64,000 bases of DNA, taken from the NCBI GenBank assembly GCA_022360095.1, contig JAKSDK010000714.1, positions 1-64,000 on the forward strand, read 5' to 3'. Source of the DNA: Phycisphaerales bacterium. GTDB lineage: Bacteria > Planctomycetota > Phycisphaerae > UBA1845 > UTPLA1. Below are positions 46,347 to 55,619 of this stretch, piece by piece. Below the pieces are notes generated by a model. The model had not been told where the DNA came from. It ran no database searches and saw only the letters and a program-made list of their open reading frames with translations. Numbering within the stretch: the first letter of the stretch is position 1; each line of letters begins with the position of its first letter. The position numbers and the translations under genes were made by a program.

Positions 46347-47561
46347 ATGTCACCAACCATGAGATTCGCAATGTCCTTGATCGCCCTGCTCACCTCGGCC
46401 TCGTTCGCCGTGGCCGGACCGGCCGATTTGTTGGAGCAGGCCATCGAAGAAAATGAGGGCGTGCCGGACCGGGCGACCGACAAGATCGACAACCTCATCA
46501 GCCAGGCCGATCGCCTGGCGGACCAAAAGAAATTCGATGAGGCGATCGCGCTCTATGAAAAGGCCTACCGACTTTCCCCGACGAATCAAGCCAGCTATGC
46601 CCGTCTCCTCGTGGCAAAACGAGCCGCCGGCGTGATGACAACGCAGGACCGTGAGGCACTGGCCCTCATCGAAGAGCAGCAGGCCGTTGAAGTGGATCAA
46701 GCCTTCCGCACGGTCCGCATCCACATCATCCAGGCTCGGCAGGCGCTTCGAAAGGGAGATACCGATCTGGCCGAAACGAAAGCGGACATGGCATCACGCA
46801 CACTCGACAGTCTGCCGAAGTATGTCGACACCACACCTTACCGTCATGAGCTCAAGCGCCTCCTCAACGCCACCCGACGCAAGGCGGCCAAGACACCCAG
46901 GAACGCCGAACGAACCGGAGCGATTGCGCTGGACGACTCGAAGATGACGATAACTCGGCGCGTCGATGGGCGAACCGCCGCGCCGATCACGTTGATGGAT
47001 ACCGGCGACGAACCTGCGAATGTCGAAACCGGCGACATCATCGACGTCGAGCAAGTCCTTGATGAAGGGCAGCAACGACATGCCTACGAGCGAGAAATGG
47101 CACAAGCCCTCCGGCGTGCACGTACCGATACCATTCTTAGCAATAACGAGGCCGCCATGCCCTTTCCCGGAATGGAGTTTCCGCATGACTGGCTCCAAAA
47201 AACCCAACGCCGAGCCCAATATCGCGACGGCGTGATCTATAAGAGCAAACCGTTTGTCGGAAAAGACGGCCAGGAGTACTACACCGCCGTCTACGACCTG
47301 GGCGACTTGGTGCATCCGGTGCCCAACTTCTATGCTTCGTACCCCGGCACAGCCAGACAACAACGTTTCGAAAACCAGGATCGGTTCTGGCTCCAGTATC
47401 GAAGCCAGATCTACGGCGGCTGGGCCGATGACCTCGCCGCGGGCCTCCCGCTCCTGCATTTCTTCGGCGGCATCGACAACAATGCCATCTCCACGCGCAC
47501 AGACCCGCGCGAGACGGAACGCGTCATGAGAACGCTGGAACGGTTCCTCGGTGGTCAATAA
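46347..47561 (+). CDS. Exported protein of unknown function with TPR-like N-terminus
   Basis: The ATG at 46347 has AGGGAG 7 nt upstream and begins a signal peptide (MSLIALLTSASFAVAG); longer frames lack both. The 404-residue product has a TPR-like helical pair near residues 45-85 (AIALYEKAYRLSPTNQASYARL) and more helices to about 180. After a linker comes a C-terminal 150-residue unassigned domain rich in aromatic residues (KSKPFVGKDGQEYYTAVYDLGDLVHPVP). I infer a periplasmic or surface protein. Confidence 0.7.
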   Translation: MSPTMRFAMSLIALLTSASFAVAGPADLLEQAIEENEGVPDRATDKIDNLISQADRLADQKKFDEAIALYEKAYRLSPTNQASYARLLVAKRAAGVMTTQDREALALIEEQQAVEVDQAFRTVRIHIIQARQALRKGDTDLAETKADMASRTLDSLPKYVDTTPYRHELKRLLNATRRKAAKTPRNAERTGAIALDDSKMTITRRVDGRTAAPITLMDTGDEPANVETGDIIDVEQVLDEGQQRHAYEREMAQALRRARTDTILSNNEAAMPFPGMEFPHDWLQKTQRRAQYRDGVIYKSKPFVGKDGQEYYTAVYDLGDLVHPVPNFYASYPGTARQQRFENQDRFWLQYRSQIYGGWADDLAAGLPLLHFFGGIDNNAISTRTDPRETERVMRTLERFLGGQ

Positions 47562-47660
47562 GACCGATTGCATGGATCGTAATTGAGATCGTTGCGGGAT
47601 GGGTTTCACCCGCCGTCACGTGTTTGAATTGCGCGCCTTAGGCGGCGGGCAGAGCCCGCA

Positions 47661-48227
47661 CTACTGATCCGTCTCTGAATTCGACTCAGATTCAGTCTCA
47701 GACTCAGACTCAGACTCGGCAACACCCTCTTCCAGTTCGCGAGCCTTCTCAAGCGCCTCGTTCGCCTTGTCGTAGCGTCCCAGGCGATCCATGAGGTCGG
47801 CGACTTGCTTGTAATCCCGGGCGGTGAGTGTTGCGGTTGTCCCCTGCTGACCAACTCGGTCCGCCAGAGCCTTCAGTTCCTCTTTCGCCGCAGGCGGAAC
47901 GACGGCATCGAATTCAGCCAGAGTCAGTTTGCGTGTGTCGACAACGTCGGAATCTTGCGCCCTTGGTGAAACCTGATCGGCCTCTTCGCGCTCGCGTTGA
48001 CGGGGCTCGGATTCAGCCCGGCGATTCGCAGTTTCAACGAAACGACCATCCGGTCCATATAGGCCCTTCCCGGGCTGACTCGAATTGGCCTGCAGCGCGC
48101 GATCGGCAGATAACTCAACCCGTGCCGCCGGTGTCGAATCCGCATCGGCTGTTGTTAGTTGGCCGGACTCCTTACGCGAGGTCGGGGTCAGATAGGCCGG
48201 CAGATCGGCTGAGATGGCTGGTAACAT
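47661..48227 (-). CDS. Unknown protein with Ser/Glu repeat tail
   Basis: The ATG at 48227 follows GAGGGTGG and gives 188 residues. The first 100 residues are low-complexity, rich in Ser, Ala, Arg and Glu. The second half is helical, with FDAVVPPAAKEELKALADRVG and a TPR-like VADLMDRLGRYDKANEALEKARELEE. The C-terminus is a run of alternating Ser and Glu with a few Thr and Asn (about 18 residues). No signal peptide is seen. The function is unknown, and protein-protein binding is a guess. Confidence 0.55.
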   Translation of the reverse strand: MLPAISADLPAYLTPTSRKESGQLTTADADSTPAARVELSADRALQANSSQPGKGLYGPDGRFVETANRRAESEPRQREREEADQVSPRAQDSDVVDTRKLTLAEFDAVVPPAAKEELKALADRVGQQGTTATLTARDYKQVADLMDRLGRYDKANEALEKARELEEGVAESESESETESESNSETDQ

Positions 48228-48393
48228 TTTTCCACCCTCTTTCGATCTTCCCTCGCCCGGCAACCGCCGCCGAGCGAATCCATCGCTAGAAGATTCAATA
48301 TAACTTCGCCGAGGGCAAGCAGAAAAAGTGGGCGTTGCTTAAGGGGATGTATATCGGCAATGCCAGCGTCGTCGGGCCGATATCGGCCTGGAA

Positions 48394-48927
48394 CTATGCA
48401 CTGTCGCGAGTCACGACCTCATAATTCTCGCGCTCGCCTTTGCCGCGGAGCGGATAGTCCTTGCGAAGAGGATGGGCTTCGAATCCGTCCCAAGTCAAAA
48501 TGCGGCGAAGGTCCGGATGACCTTCGAAGACGACCCCGAACATGTCGAAAACCTCACGCTCCATCCAGTCGGCCCCCTTCCAAACACCGATCACGGAGGG
48601 CAGTTTCGGCGAAGGATCGTTGACAAAACACTTCACCCAAATGCGGTGATTGTGCGTGATCGAAAGCAGGGAATAGACCACGCCGTAACGATCCTCAGCC
48701 TCCGGAAAGTTCAGATAATCCACACAGGTCACGTCGATCAGTTGCTCGAACCTGGTGCCCGGGTCATCGCGTAGAAAATGCATCACCTCGACCAGATTTT
48801 CAGGTTCGACGCGAATGTAGATCTGGTCGCCGGCTTCCTCGCCGCGCATCAAGAGCGGCTTGGGGTCGAACGAAATGCTCGAAAACTTCGCCTTGAGCAC
48901 GGCAACCATTTCGTCCGGCGTGGCCAT
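48394..48927 (-). CDS. nuoC: NADH-quinone oxidoreductase subunit C
   Basis: The 177-residue product is the 30-kDa subunit of the complex I Q-module, on the cytoplasmic side. It shows the family core: IDVTCVDYLNFPE near residue 64, DWMEREVFDMFGVVFEGHPDLRRILTWDGF and the end PLRKDYPL. It starts two bases after nuoB ends, in the order nuoA-nuoB-nuoC. No nuoD follows. The next gene downstream is unrelated. Confidence 0.95.
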   Translation of the reverse strand: MATPDEMVAVLKAKFSSISFDPKPLLMRGEEAGDQIYIRVEPENLVEVMHFLRDDPGTRFEQLIDVTCVDYLNFPEAEDRYGVVYSLLSITHNHRIWVKCFVNDPSPKLPSVIGVWKGADWMEREVFDMFGVVFEGHPDLRRILTWDGFEAHPLRKDYPLRGKGERENYEVVTRDSA

Positions 48928-48929
48928 GA

Positions 48930-49529
48930 TTACTCCGTCTCCCGATCAGCGACCGCCTCGACATTCACCTGATAGGTCGGCTCAGCCACGATTCCAAGCC
49001 CTTTCCCTCGTTCTTGGCTGGTCTTGAGACCATCGCGATCAACCTGACGCTGAATCGCCATCACCCCCTCAATGAGCGTCTCCGGCCGCGGCGGGCAGCC
49101 GGGCACGTACACGTCGACCGGAAGAAACTGGTCAACGCCCTGGACCACGGCATACGTATCGAAAACCCCCCCGGTCGATGCGCAGGCGCCCATCGAAATC
49201 ACCCACTTCGGTTCCGTGATCTGCTTATAAATCCGCTGCAGCACCGGCATCATTTTGATGGCAACCCGGCCCGCACAGATCAGCAGATCACTCTGCCGAG
49301 GACTGAATCGCATGACCTCGGCGCCGAATCGAGCCAGATCATAACGACTGGAGGCCGTGGCCATCAATTCAATGCCGCAGCAAGCCGTCGCAAACGGCAA
49401 CGGCCAAAGCGAGTGCTTCCGCGCCCAGTTCACACTGTTCTTGCGGAAGAACGAAACCAAATTGTCGAGGCGAGTCGTCAAAAGGTCCTCGCTCGACATG
49501 TCGTGAGGATCGTACGTGTGTTTTTCCAT
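48930..49529 (-). CDS. nuoB: NADH-quinone oxidoreductase subunit B
   Basis: This 199-residue subunit carries iron-sulfur cluster N2. The cysteine ligands appear as [12 protein letters not shown] (near residue 50), GACASTGG and PGCPPRPE. It sits next to the quinone site and passes electrons to quinone. It lies between nuoA and nuoC on the same strand. The C-terminal 45 residues are a charged extension of no known role. Confidence 0.97.
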   Translation of the reverse strand: MEKHTYDPHDMSSEDLLTTRLDNLVSFFRKNSVNWARKHSLWPLPFATACCGIELMATASSRYDLARFGAEVMRFSPRQSDLLICAGRVAIKMMPVLQRIYKQITEPKWVISMGACASTGGVFDTYAVVQGVDQFLPVDVYVPGCPPRPETLIEGVMAIQRQVDRDGLKTSQERGKGLGIVAEPTYQVNVEAVADRETE

Positions 49530-49627
49530 GGTTCCGTCTCACTCGCCTTTGGCTCACATCCTGACAGATGATAGCCCCACCGCGTCCATGTCGCCGCGGA
49601 CAAAAGACCCGTCCAAAACCGGGCTTC

Positions 49628-50053
49628 CTAGTCGTACCTCAAAACGCCTTTACCCCATTCGTAAAGAAAACCGAGGGTCAGGATAATGAAAAAGATCATC
49701 ATCACCCAAAATAACATCGGCAAGGTTTCCGCAGACTGACCGCTTTGTTTCGCATCGATGAAGGCCACTGCCCAGGGGTACATAAAGATCAACTCGACAT
49801 CAAAAATCAGAAACATCATCGCCACAAGATAAAACTTGACGTTGAAGCGACGTCGGGCATCGCCAATCGGAGGAACCCCGGACTCGTAGGCCTGGTCCTT
49901 CTCCTCACCTTTTCGCTTGGCTTTGGGCAAACCGTGAGAAAGAGCGAGAATGACGAGACCGATGAACAAAACGACCACCAGAAGCACGGCGATCGGGCCG
50001 TAACCGAGGTCCGGAATTTCGGCGAGCGGCATGTTGTCAGTCAATGGCATCAT
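49628..50053 (-). CDS. nuoA: NADH-quinone oxidoreductase subunit A
   Basis: From the ATG at 50053 the product has 141 residues; a start at 50113 would add 20. It has three hydrophobic segments (IAVLLVVVLFIGLVILAL, VAMMFLIFDVELIFMYPWA and VMMIFFIILTLGFLYEWG). The conserved YESGVPPIGDARRRFNVKFY loop and FDVEL identify NuoA. It anchors the Q-module to the membrane arm. It precedes nuoB by about 98 bases. Confidence 0.95.
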   Translation of the reverse strand: MMPLTDNMPLAEIPDLGYGPIAVLLVVVLFIGLVILALSHGLPKAKRKGEEKDQAYESGVPPIGDARRRFNVKFYLVAMMFLIFDVELIFMYPWAVAFIDAKQSGQSAETLPMLFWVMMIFFIILTLGFLYEWGKGVLRYD

Positions 50054-50135
50054 CCATTCGTTTCCATCAGGGCCGGACGACCATGGTAACACGCATTTAT
50101 CGTCGGGCAACACAAAAAAACGGCTTCGCGAGCGG

Positions 50136-51083
50136 TCACATCAGCCACCGCTCGACCGACTCACTCAGTGTCACCAGCACAACGCCCATCACCGCCAGGC
50201 CGACGGCGATCGTTTTTCGCGGCGTCAGTTTCTCCTTCAAAATCAGAACCGCCAAAAGGATGGCAAAGATGACGGACGTCTGATTGAGAATCGCTGCAAT
50301 GGTCGCCTGTGTGTACTTGAACCCCCCGACCCAGAAAACCATGGACAAGTAACCCGCGAAAATCGAAGCCGGGACAATGTACCGCCATACCGCAGTCGGA
50401 CGAAACACAGACCAGAGTTGGCGACGCTGCGGCGAGGCCATGGTCACGGCAGCCAATGCCACCGTTCCAGCCACGAGCCGAATGGTCGTCGCCCAAAAAA
50501 GTGGAAACCCGCCGACATCCAAAACGGGCTTGGCGATCACGATGCCCACGGCCATCAACGCAATGGACAATATGCCAAGGAGAATACCGACCGTGATCTG
50601 GCCGCGCGTTCGATCCGGCGGCGGCGGATGTTTTGTCGCGATGAAGAGCCCAAACAGAATCAACCCGCCGCCGGCATAGTGGAAAAACGCCAGTTCCTCG
50701 GAGATCAGCAACCAGGAAACGAGCAGCACAATGGGACTGTAGCTGCAGTCCACGATCGCAAAAAGACTCACGCCGACCAGATTCAAACTATAGAAAAGCA
50801 CGGTGTCCGCCAAAGCGAGACCGAGAAAGCCGCTGATGATCAGGATGTAGATGTCCTCGACCGGATAGTCCCTCAGGGTGCCAAAGCCCTCTCCGATCAC
50901 GAGTAAGGTGAGGCACAACAACGCCGTGGCAAGGGCGTTCTTGAAAAGATTCATCGAGAACGGGTGGATCTGTTTTCCGCTCAGCTTAAACAGCACCAGC
51001 GCAAACGCCCAAGTCAGCGCAGCGAGCAGAGCACACGCCTGTCCCATTAAATCGCGAGGTATCGCTTCGAAAAACACAGCCAT
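50136..51083 (-). CDS. DMT-superfamily (EamA) transporter
   Basis: The start at 51083 gives 315 residues; a longer frame has no added features. It contains about ten hydrophobic segments arranged as two EamA repeats. Conserved pieces include LAALTWAFALVLFKLSG in TM1, and PIVLLVSWLLISEEL and SVIFAILLAVLILKEKLTP at the ends of the two repeats. Family members export metabolites or amino acids or move nucleotide sugars. The substrate is unknown. It is divergent from the glycosyltransferase gene. Confidence 0.9.
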   Translation of the reverse strand: MAVFFEAIPRDLMGQACALLAALTWAFALVLFKLSGKQIHPFSMNLFKNALATALLCLTLLVIGEGFGTLRDYPVEDIYILIISGFLGLALADTVLFYSLNLVGVSLFAIVDCSYSPIVLLVSWLLISEELAFFHYAGGGLILFGLFIATKHPPPPDRTRGQITVGILLGILSIALMAVGIVIAKPVLDVGGFPLFWATTIRLVAGTVALAAVTMASPQRRQLWSVFRPTAVWRYIVPASIFAGYLSMVFWVGGFKYTQATIAAILNQTSVIFAILLAVLILKEKLTPRKTIAVGLAVMGVVLVTLSESVERWLM

Positions 51084-51185
51084 GCCCGCGAATGATAGCC
51101 TGCATTGAGGATTATGGCACAACGGTCCCCGACAATCCGTCGAAATGAATTGGCGACACGGGATCATTCGTTAGAATCTGAGGTC

Positions 51186-51968
51186 ATGATCGATGAACCC
51201 GTGTCAATTGTCGTTCCGACCTACGAGGAAGCGGAGAATCTCCCTATCCTGGCGAAACGCGTGTTTGCAGCACTCGAAAAGGCCGGCATTCCCGGGGAGC
51301 TGATCGTCGTCGATGACAACAGTCGGGACGGTACGGATGCGGCGGTCGAACAGCTTGCCAAAGACCACCCGATCCGATTGATCACACGAACTGACGAGCG
51401 CGGTCTGTCGTCGGCCGTCCTTCGCGGATTTGCCGAAGCCCGACACGACCTGTTGGTCTGCATGGATGCCGACCTGTCCCATCCCGCAGAGTCCGTGCCC
51501 GATCTGATTCGAGCGGTCGCTGAAAACGGAGCCGAGTTCTGCATCGGATCACGCTATGTCGAGGGAGGGCGAACCAAGGAAGACTGGGGCTTCATGCGAC
51601 AACTGAACTCCTGGGGAGCGACGCTATTGGCAAAGCCCCTGACGTCGGCCAAAGACCCCATGGCCGGATTCTTCTGCCTTCGTCGCGAGACACTGGAAAG
51701 GGCCCAAGCGTCGGGCGTAAACCCCATCGGTTACAAGATTGCCTTGGAAATCATGGTCAAGGCCGGATGTCGGCGTGTGGCGGAGGTCCCGATCGAGTTC
51801 TCCGATCGATTGCACGGTGAAAGCAAACTCACGTTTCACCAACAATTGCTTTATCTTAATCACCTTCTCAGGCTCTACCGATTTCGCTGGCCAACGGCAA
51901 TTCTCTTGATTGCGGTCATCACGCTTGTCGTCATCGTCGCCCTTTTGTATGGGTTGCTCTTCACCTGA
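51186..51968 (+). CDS. GT2 glycosyltransferase, polyprenol-phosphate mannosyltransferase-like
   Basis: The ATG at 51186 gives 260 residues. The GT-A domain shows VVPTYEEAENL, DDNSRDGT (nucleotide binding) and MDADLSHP with the metal-binding DxD. A ProGxxE-like acceptor region is followed by ESKLTFHQQLLYL and one C-terminal membrane helix (AILLIAVITLVVIVALLYG). This matches dolichol/polyprenol-phosphate mannose synthase-type enzymes, which make lipid-linked sugars at the cytoplasmic membrane face. Single-helix members often work with a separate membrane partner. Confidence 0.9.
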   Translation: MIDEPVSIVVPTYEEAENLPILAKRVFAALEKAGIPGELIVVDDNSRDGTDAAVEQLAKDHPIRLITRTDERGLSSAVLRGFAEARHDLLVCMDADLSHPAESVPDLIRAVAENGAEFCIGSRYVEGGRTKEDWGFMRQLNSWGATLLAKPLTSAKDPMAGFFCLRRETLERAQASGVNPIGYKIALEIMVKAGCRRVAEVPIEFSDRLHGESKLTFHQQLLYLNHLLRLYRFRWPTAILLIAVITLVVIVALLYGLLFT

Positions 51969-52130
51969 ACGCCGCCTTTTGCCCGCAAAAACACAAAAAA
52001 CCTCTTGCGCTTCTTGTAACTTGATGATTTGAATAATGTTGGAACACGCACCGGCGCGGAAATCGTTTCAGGACAAACGATGAGGATGTTTTCCCTTGAA
52101 TCAGGAGTCTCATGGGATAGTATTCTCCGA

Positions 52131-52195
52131 AGGCCAGGGCTTCGGCGCCCCGCGTGTTTCCCCCCAGCACGCACCCGGACCCTGGCCCTTTTTTT
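52131..52195 (+). terminator. Rho-independent terminator with long nested stem
   Basis: GGCCAGGG (52132-52139) pairs with CCCTGGCC (52180-52187). An inner GCGTG/CACGC stem sits above it, and a run of seven T follows. Confidence 0.85.
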
Positions 52196-52420
52196 ATTCT
52201 TCTCACCTCGACGTAATCGCTACAATCCTCATACCAGCACTTGAACAATTCGGACTTGTGATCTTGAAAACTAAACAGCAAGGCGCACCTGCTTTGATCA
52301 TCGTGAGCTTGTGGGATCGCAAACACGAAGTGGATCTTCCATTACGGTCCGGAGCCCCTCGAAATCAACGTCTACTCAGATCAGGTTCACATCATCTGGT
52401 ATCCCGCCCCCCTTACGCGC

Positions 52421-52454
52421 TCAAAGCCCCCGGCAAAAATGCCCGGGGCTTTGA
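52421..52454. terminator. Second terminator-like hairpin of the AAAGCCCC family
   Basis: TCAAAGCCCCCGGC pairs with GCCCGGGGCTTTGA, 14 bp with one mismatch, across loop AAAAAT. The arms match those at 1241, 10746 and 36721. Confidence 0.6.
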
Positions 52455-52567
52455 GGGGCGAGTGCCGCTGGCCATCATCCATCAGCGGACATATCCTATT
52501 CTGCTTTGAAGAACTAAGAATTTGGATCGAATTTGGGCCATCACACTTAGAGAGGGGTTGTTAAGAA

Positions 52568-53596
52568 ATGCTTCAGATTCAGGGAAGTGAGCTTCCGGAT
52601 TCGAGATTTTTGGACGCTTTACGTCAAGTTAAGTATCCCTTTCTCGTGGCCCATGTCACTCCCGATGCAGACGCCATCGGGTCCGCGCTGGGCTTGGCCA
52701 CGGCCATGCGCGAACAAGGCATCGAAGCCGCGATTGGACTGCCTGAGGGATGCGTTGCCGACAAGTTGCTGTTTATGCTGTCCCTGGCGCCTGAGACCCC
52801 GCTCAAATCGACATGGACCCCGAATGATCCCTTTGACGCCGCCATCGTGCTCGATACCGCCGGAGAAAAAAGAATCAATATTCAGCCCGTTATTGATCTC
52901 TCCGGCAACCTCCCGGTCTTTAACATCGATCACCACATCACCAACACCGACTTCGGACAATACAATTGGGTCGATCCGCATGCGACCAGCACCTGTGAAC
53001 TCGTGGCCAGATTGTTGAAAAAGCTTGACTGGTCGCTGTCGCCGGCCGTCGCATCGTTGCTCTACGCGGGAATTCATGGAGACACCGCAGGCTTCAGCCT
53101 GCCGACGACGAGCGCCGACGCCCTTCATACAGCCGGTGAACTCGTCCGATGCGGCGCGGACGTCACGCATATCGGCGAACAACTCTGCCGCTCTCAGGCC
53201 CGTCCCGACTTTGAACTGCTGCGACGTGTCTATGACCAAACCACCATCACATCCGACGGCCAAATCGCGTACAGTTATCTATCACACGACGATTTCCTGG
53301 CTTCGGGCTCCAAAGCGGAGGCCATCGACGATCAGGTGTCCATTCCCCTGGCGCTCAAGGGCGTACGAATTGCCATGCTTTTTTCCGAAGGGGAGAAAGG
53401 TGTCGTGCGAATCAACCTGCGCGGCGAGGGGAACGTCGAAGTGCTCGAAATCGCACAACGTTTCGGCGGCGGCGGTCACGCCCATGCCGCGGGCGTTCGT
53501 GTACGAAACAAACCCATTCAGGATGTTGCCCGCGAAGTCGTTGCCGCCGCGACGGAACACCTGAAAACCCACCTGATCAAGAGCGTCGATGCCTGA
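52568..53596 (+). CDS. DHH-family phosphoesterase (NrnA-like)
   Basis: This 342-residue protein has the DHH domain motifs HVTPDADAIGS (near residue 28), the AIVLDTA strand, NIDHHITN (near 108) and GIHGDTAGF. These carry the manganese ligands. The C-terminal DHHA1 domain ends with the GGGGHAHAAG motif. NrnA-type enzymes degrade nanoRNA and dephosphorylate pAp, which links them to RNA turnover and sulfur assimilation (cysC is in this window). GAGAGGGG precedes the ATG. It converges on the PDZ-protein gene. Confidence 0.93.
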   Translation: MLQIQGSELPDSRFLDALRQVKYPFLVAHVTPDADAIGSALGLATAMREQGIEAAIGLPEGCVADKLLFMLSLAPETPLKSTWTPNDPFDAAIVLDTAGEKRINIQPVIDLSGNLPVFNIDHHITNTDFGQYNWVDPHATSTCELVARLLKKLDWSLSPAVASLLYAGIHGDTAGFSLPTTSADALHTAGELVRCGADVTHIGEQLCRSQARPDFELLRRVYDQTTITSDGQIAYSYLSHDDFLASGSKAEAIDDQVSIPLALKGVRIAMLFSEGEKGVVRINLRGEGNVEVLEIAQRFGGGGHAHAAGVRVRNKPIQDVAREVVAAATEHLKTHLIKSVDA

Positions 53597-53602
53597 GGTA
53601 AG

Positions 53603-55600
53603 TTATCGAGCGCTGCCCTTCGAAGACGTATTCCAGCGAATCAGAATATCGAGGTCGAGACGATCGGGGTTGGTTCCATAGCGAGAAATCGTCATCGTCC
53701 TCACGCGATGGAGCAGGATCGTGATCTGCCCGAGTGCATGGATCGGCTTGAAATCCTGAAGATTGACATCAGGCACCGGCGAGACGGCGACCTTGACATC
53801 CATCCGCTTGCCACGACGCAAGATCCCGAGTTCGAAACCGGTCACCGCGCCTCGTGACTCGTATCGTCGCCTGACTTCTTGAGCAGGGTGCTTGCCCGTC
53901 ACGGATTGACCGGCTGCGCTCACAATCCGATCGCCAACTTGCAGGATGCCCAACGCGGGAGAATCCGCCCCGATTTCTTCAACGACGGCACTCCCTTCAT
54001 CGCTCCGAAGTCCGATGGACAGACGCCCGTGGTCTCGAAGCCGCCTTTCAGCCCATTCTTGCCACCACCGGTCGCTGACGGCTGCCGGATGCTTTTTAAT
54101 CAGATACTTCAACCAATCCGTGAGAATTCGCGAGATCTCGGTGCCCCGGAGAAAGAACCATTCTACAGCCGGCTCGTTCTTACGACGGGTCGGAAGGATC
54201 GCCTCCATCTCCGCGCCAGCCCCGAGTTGCTCCGTCCGGCCGCACCTCGAGCGGATGAGCTTCTTGACATGCTCCGTGGATAGCGAGAACAACACGTGAT
54301 GATCCAGCCCGGCCCAGCAAACCTCAATCTGATTCAAGAATTCGAGCCCGAATCGTTTCGCGAGAATTGGACCAACTTTGACAATGTGAAGCGTAACATC
54401 TTCAAACGTTTGAGTCTCGACCTCGATCAGCTTCTGAGATCCGGGAGCAGCGGCAACCTGCATCAACGTTGCAAACAAACTGATGATCATATCGAGCTTC
54501 TTCGCGTGCTCTCGGGCATCCTGCGCCTGCCACAGAATGGTCGCCGGCGGAAATGGGAAGGCCTCGGAGGCTTGCTCCGAACTCGACCCGATCGCAATGG
54601 TGATTCGCGGTCCCAGCTTTCTCAAAAACTGGTCCGGAGACCGATCCAGCATTCTAAGCGTCTCGACAAAAACACCGATCAGCGAACGATCGTCGTCAAG
54701 AACCGTGCCGGGCGGCGGACTGCGCAGGATTTCAGTATCGAAACTGCTCGACCACGCCGCAAGTGTGTCCGCCGGCAAAGAGCGAATGAGTTCCACGTCA
54801 CACGACGTCAACGTTTCGGTCACATTTCGGCGCTGACCGTGCACTTCGCAATGAAGCTCGGAATCCGTCAGCGTAAAGCCGAGCACAAGTCGCTGACATT
54901 TTGCGATCGCGTACGGATCGTTCTCCGGCCACGCCATGTAGGCAAACCCACCATGGTCACCCTGAAGTCTGGCTTGCATCGAGGCAAACTTCGGAGTGCC
55001 CTGGAGATGAGGACCGAGCTTTCCCGAAAGCAACAAAACGGAACGACCCCATAAACCCTCGGGATCGTTTGCCGCGCCCAAGACCAAAAGACGATCCGAC
55101 ACGGCGAGCAACGTCCCGCCCCGGAGAACATAGCGCCGGACCTTTCCTTCATTTCCGCGACGTTTCGCGCCCCATTTAACCAACAACCGTCGAATATCCG
55201 CGGACCGATCGACTTCAGCGAGAATCACACCGCTTTGCCATTTGGCCGGGCTCGTCGCAAACAGCGCGGACCGGCGACCGAGAATCTGCGTAATCGCCGT
55301 TTCAGGATTCATCCCCAGCATCTCACCCGCCTGCCGGTGTGTCGGCTGCGTGGTTGTGGGATCGCTGCCCTCAGTAAGCCGCCGCACGACGCCCCAGATG
55401 CCGAGATGACGAAATCGTCGCCGGATGCCGTCAAGGTCCTTGAGCTCAACGTAGAAATGAGCGTCGCCGGGAACGAATCGCAACCAATTCACGTCGCGAT
55501 CCGTCTGAGCGAAAGCAGAGGACGGAACCAGCGCCGCGAGTCCGATGAAGACGACGGCACATCGCCCAATCCATTGCTGAGGTTGAAGACCCGTTGCCAC
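53603..55600 (-). CDS. Exported protein with C-terminal PDZ domain
   Basis: A GTG at 55600 is preferred because the longer frame overlaps the anti-sigma gene. It gives about 665 residues beginning with a signal peptide (CAVVFIGLAALVPSSAFA). The first 520 residues resemble large exported planctomycete proteins with a DUF3352-like layout (RFVPGDAHFYVELKDL, RSALFATSPAKWQSGVILAEV), unassigned here. Residues 530-610 form a PDZ domain (VEEIGADSPALGILQVGDRIVSAAGQSV). It is the third gene of the sigma/anti-sigma run, so it may be co-regulated as an envelope-stress effector or sensor. That role is an inference from order. Confidence 0.75.
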   Translation of the reverse strand: MATGLQPQQWIGRCAVVFIGLAALVPSSAFAQTDRDVNWLRFVPGDAHFYVELKDLDGIRRRFRHLGIWGVVRRLTEGSDPTTTQPTHRQAGEMLGMNPETAITQILGRRSALFATSPAKWQSGVILAEVDRSADIRRLLVKWGAKRRGNEGKVRRYVLRGGTLLAVSDRLLVLGAANDPEGLWGRSVLLLSGKLGPHLQGTPKFASMQARLQGDHGGFAYMAWPENDPYAIAKCQRLVLGFTLTDSELHCEVHGQRRNVTETLTSCDVELIRSLPADTLAAWSSSFDTEILRSPPPGTVLDDDRSLIGVFVETLRMLDRSPDQFLRKLGPRITIAIGSSSEQASEAFPFPPATILWQAQDAREHAKKLDMIISLFATLMQVAAAPGSQKLIEVETQTFEDVTLHIVKVGPILAKRFGLEFLNQIEVCWAGLDHHVLFSLSTEHVKKLIRSRCGRTEQLGAGAEMEAILPTRRKNEPAVEWFFLRGTEISRILTDWLKYLIKKHPAAVSDRWWQEWAERRLRDHGRLSIGLRSDEGSAVVEEIGADSPALGILQVGDRIVSAAGQSVTGKHPAQEVRRRYESRGAVTGFELGILRRGKRMDVKVAVSPVPDVNLQDFKPIHALGQITILLHRVRTMTISRYGTNPDRLDLDILIRWNTSSKGSAR

Positions 55601-55619
55601 GATGAAATGGCCAGAGCCG

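Larger units (their letters stand above)
51969..52567. other. Spacer with two terminator-like hairpins
   Basis: About 600 bases between two plus-strand genes. A strong terminator at 52131-52195 probably ends the glycosyltransferase transcript. A second hairpin at 52421-52454 lies further on with no gene between. Open frames here look accidental. Confidence 0.5.

Noticed and set aside
52096..52509. 137-residue plus-strand frame in the spacer before the DHH gene
   Set aside because: It runs through two terminator hairpins and has no protein-like features.
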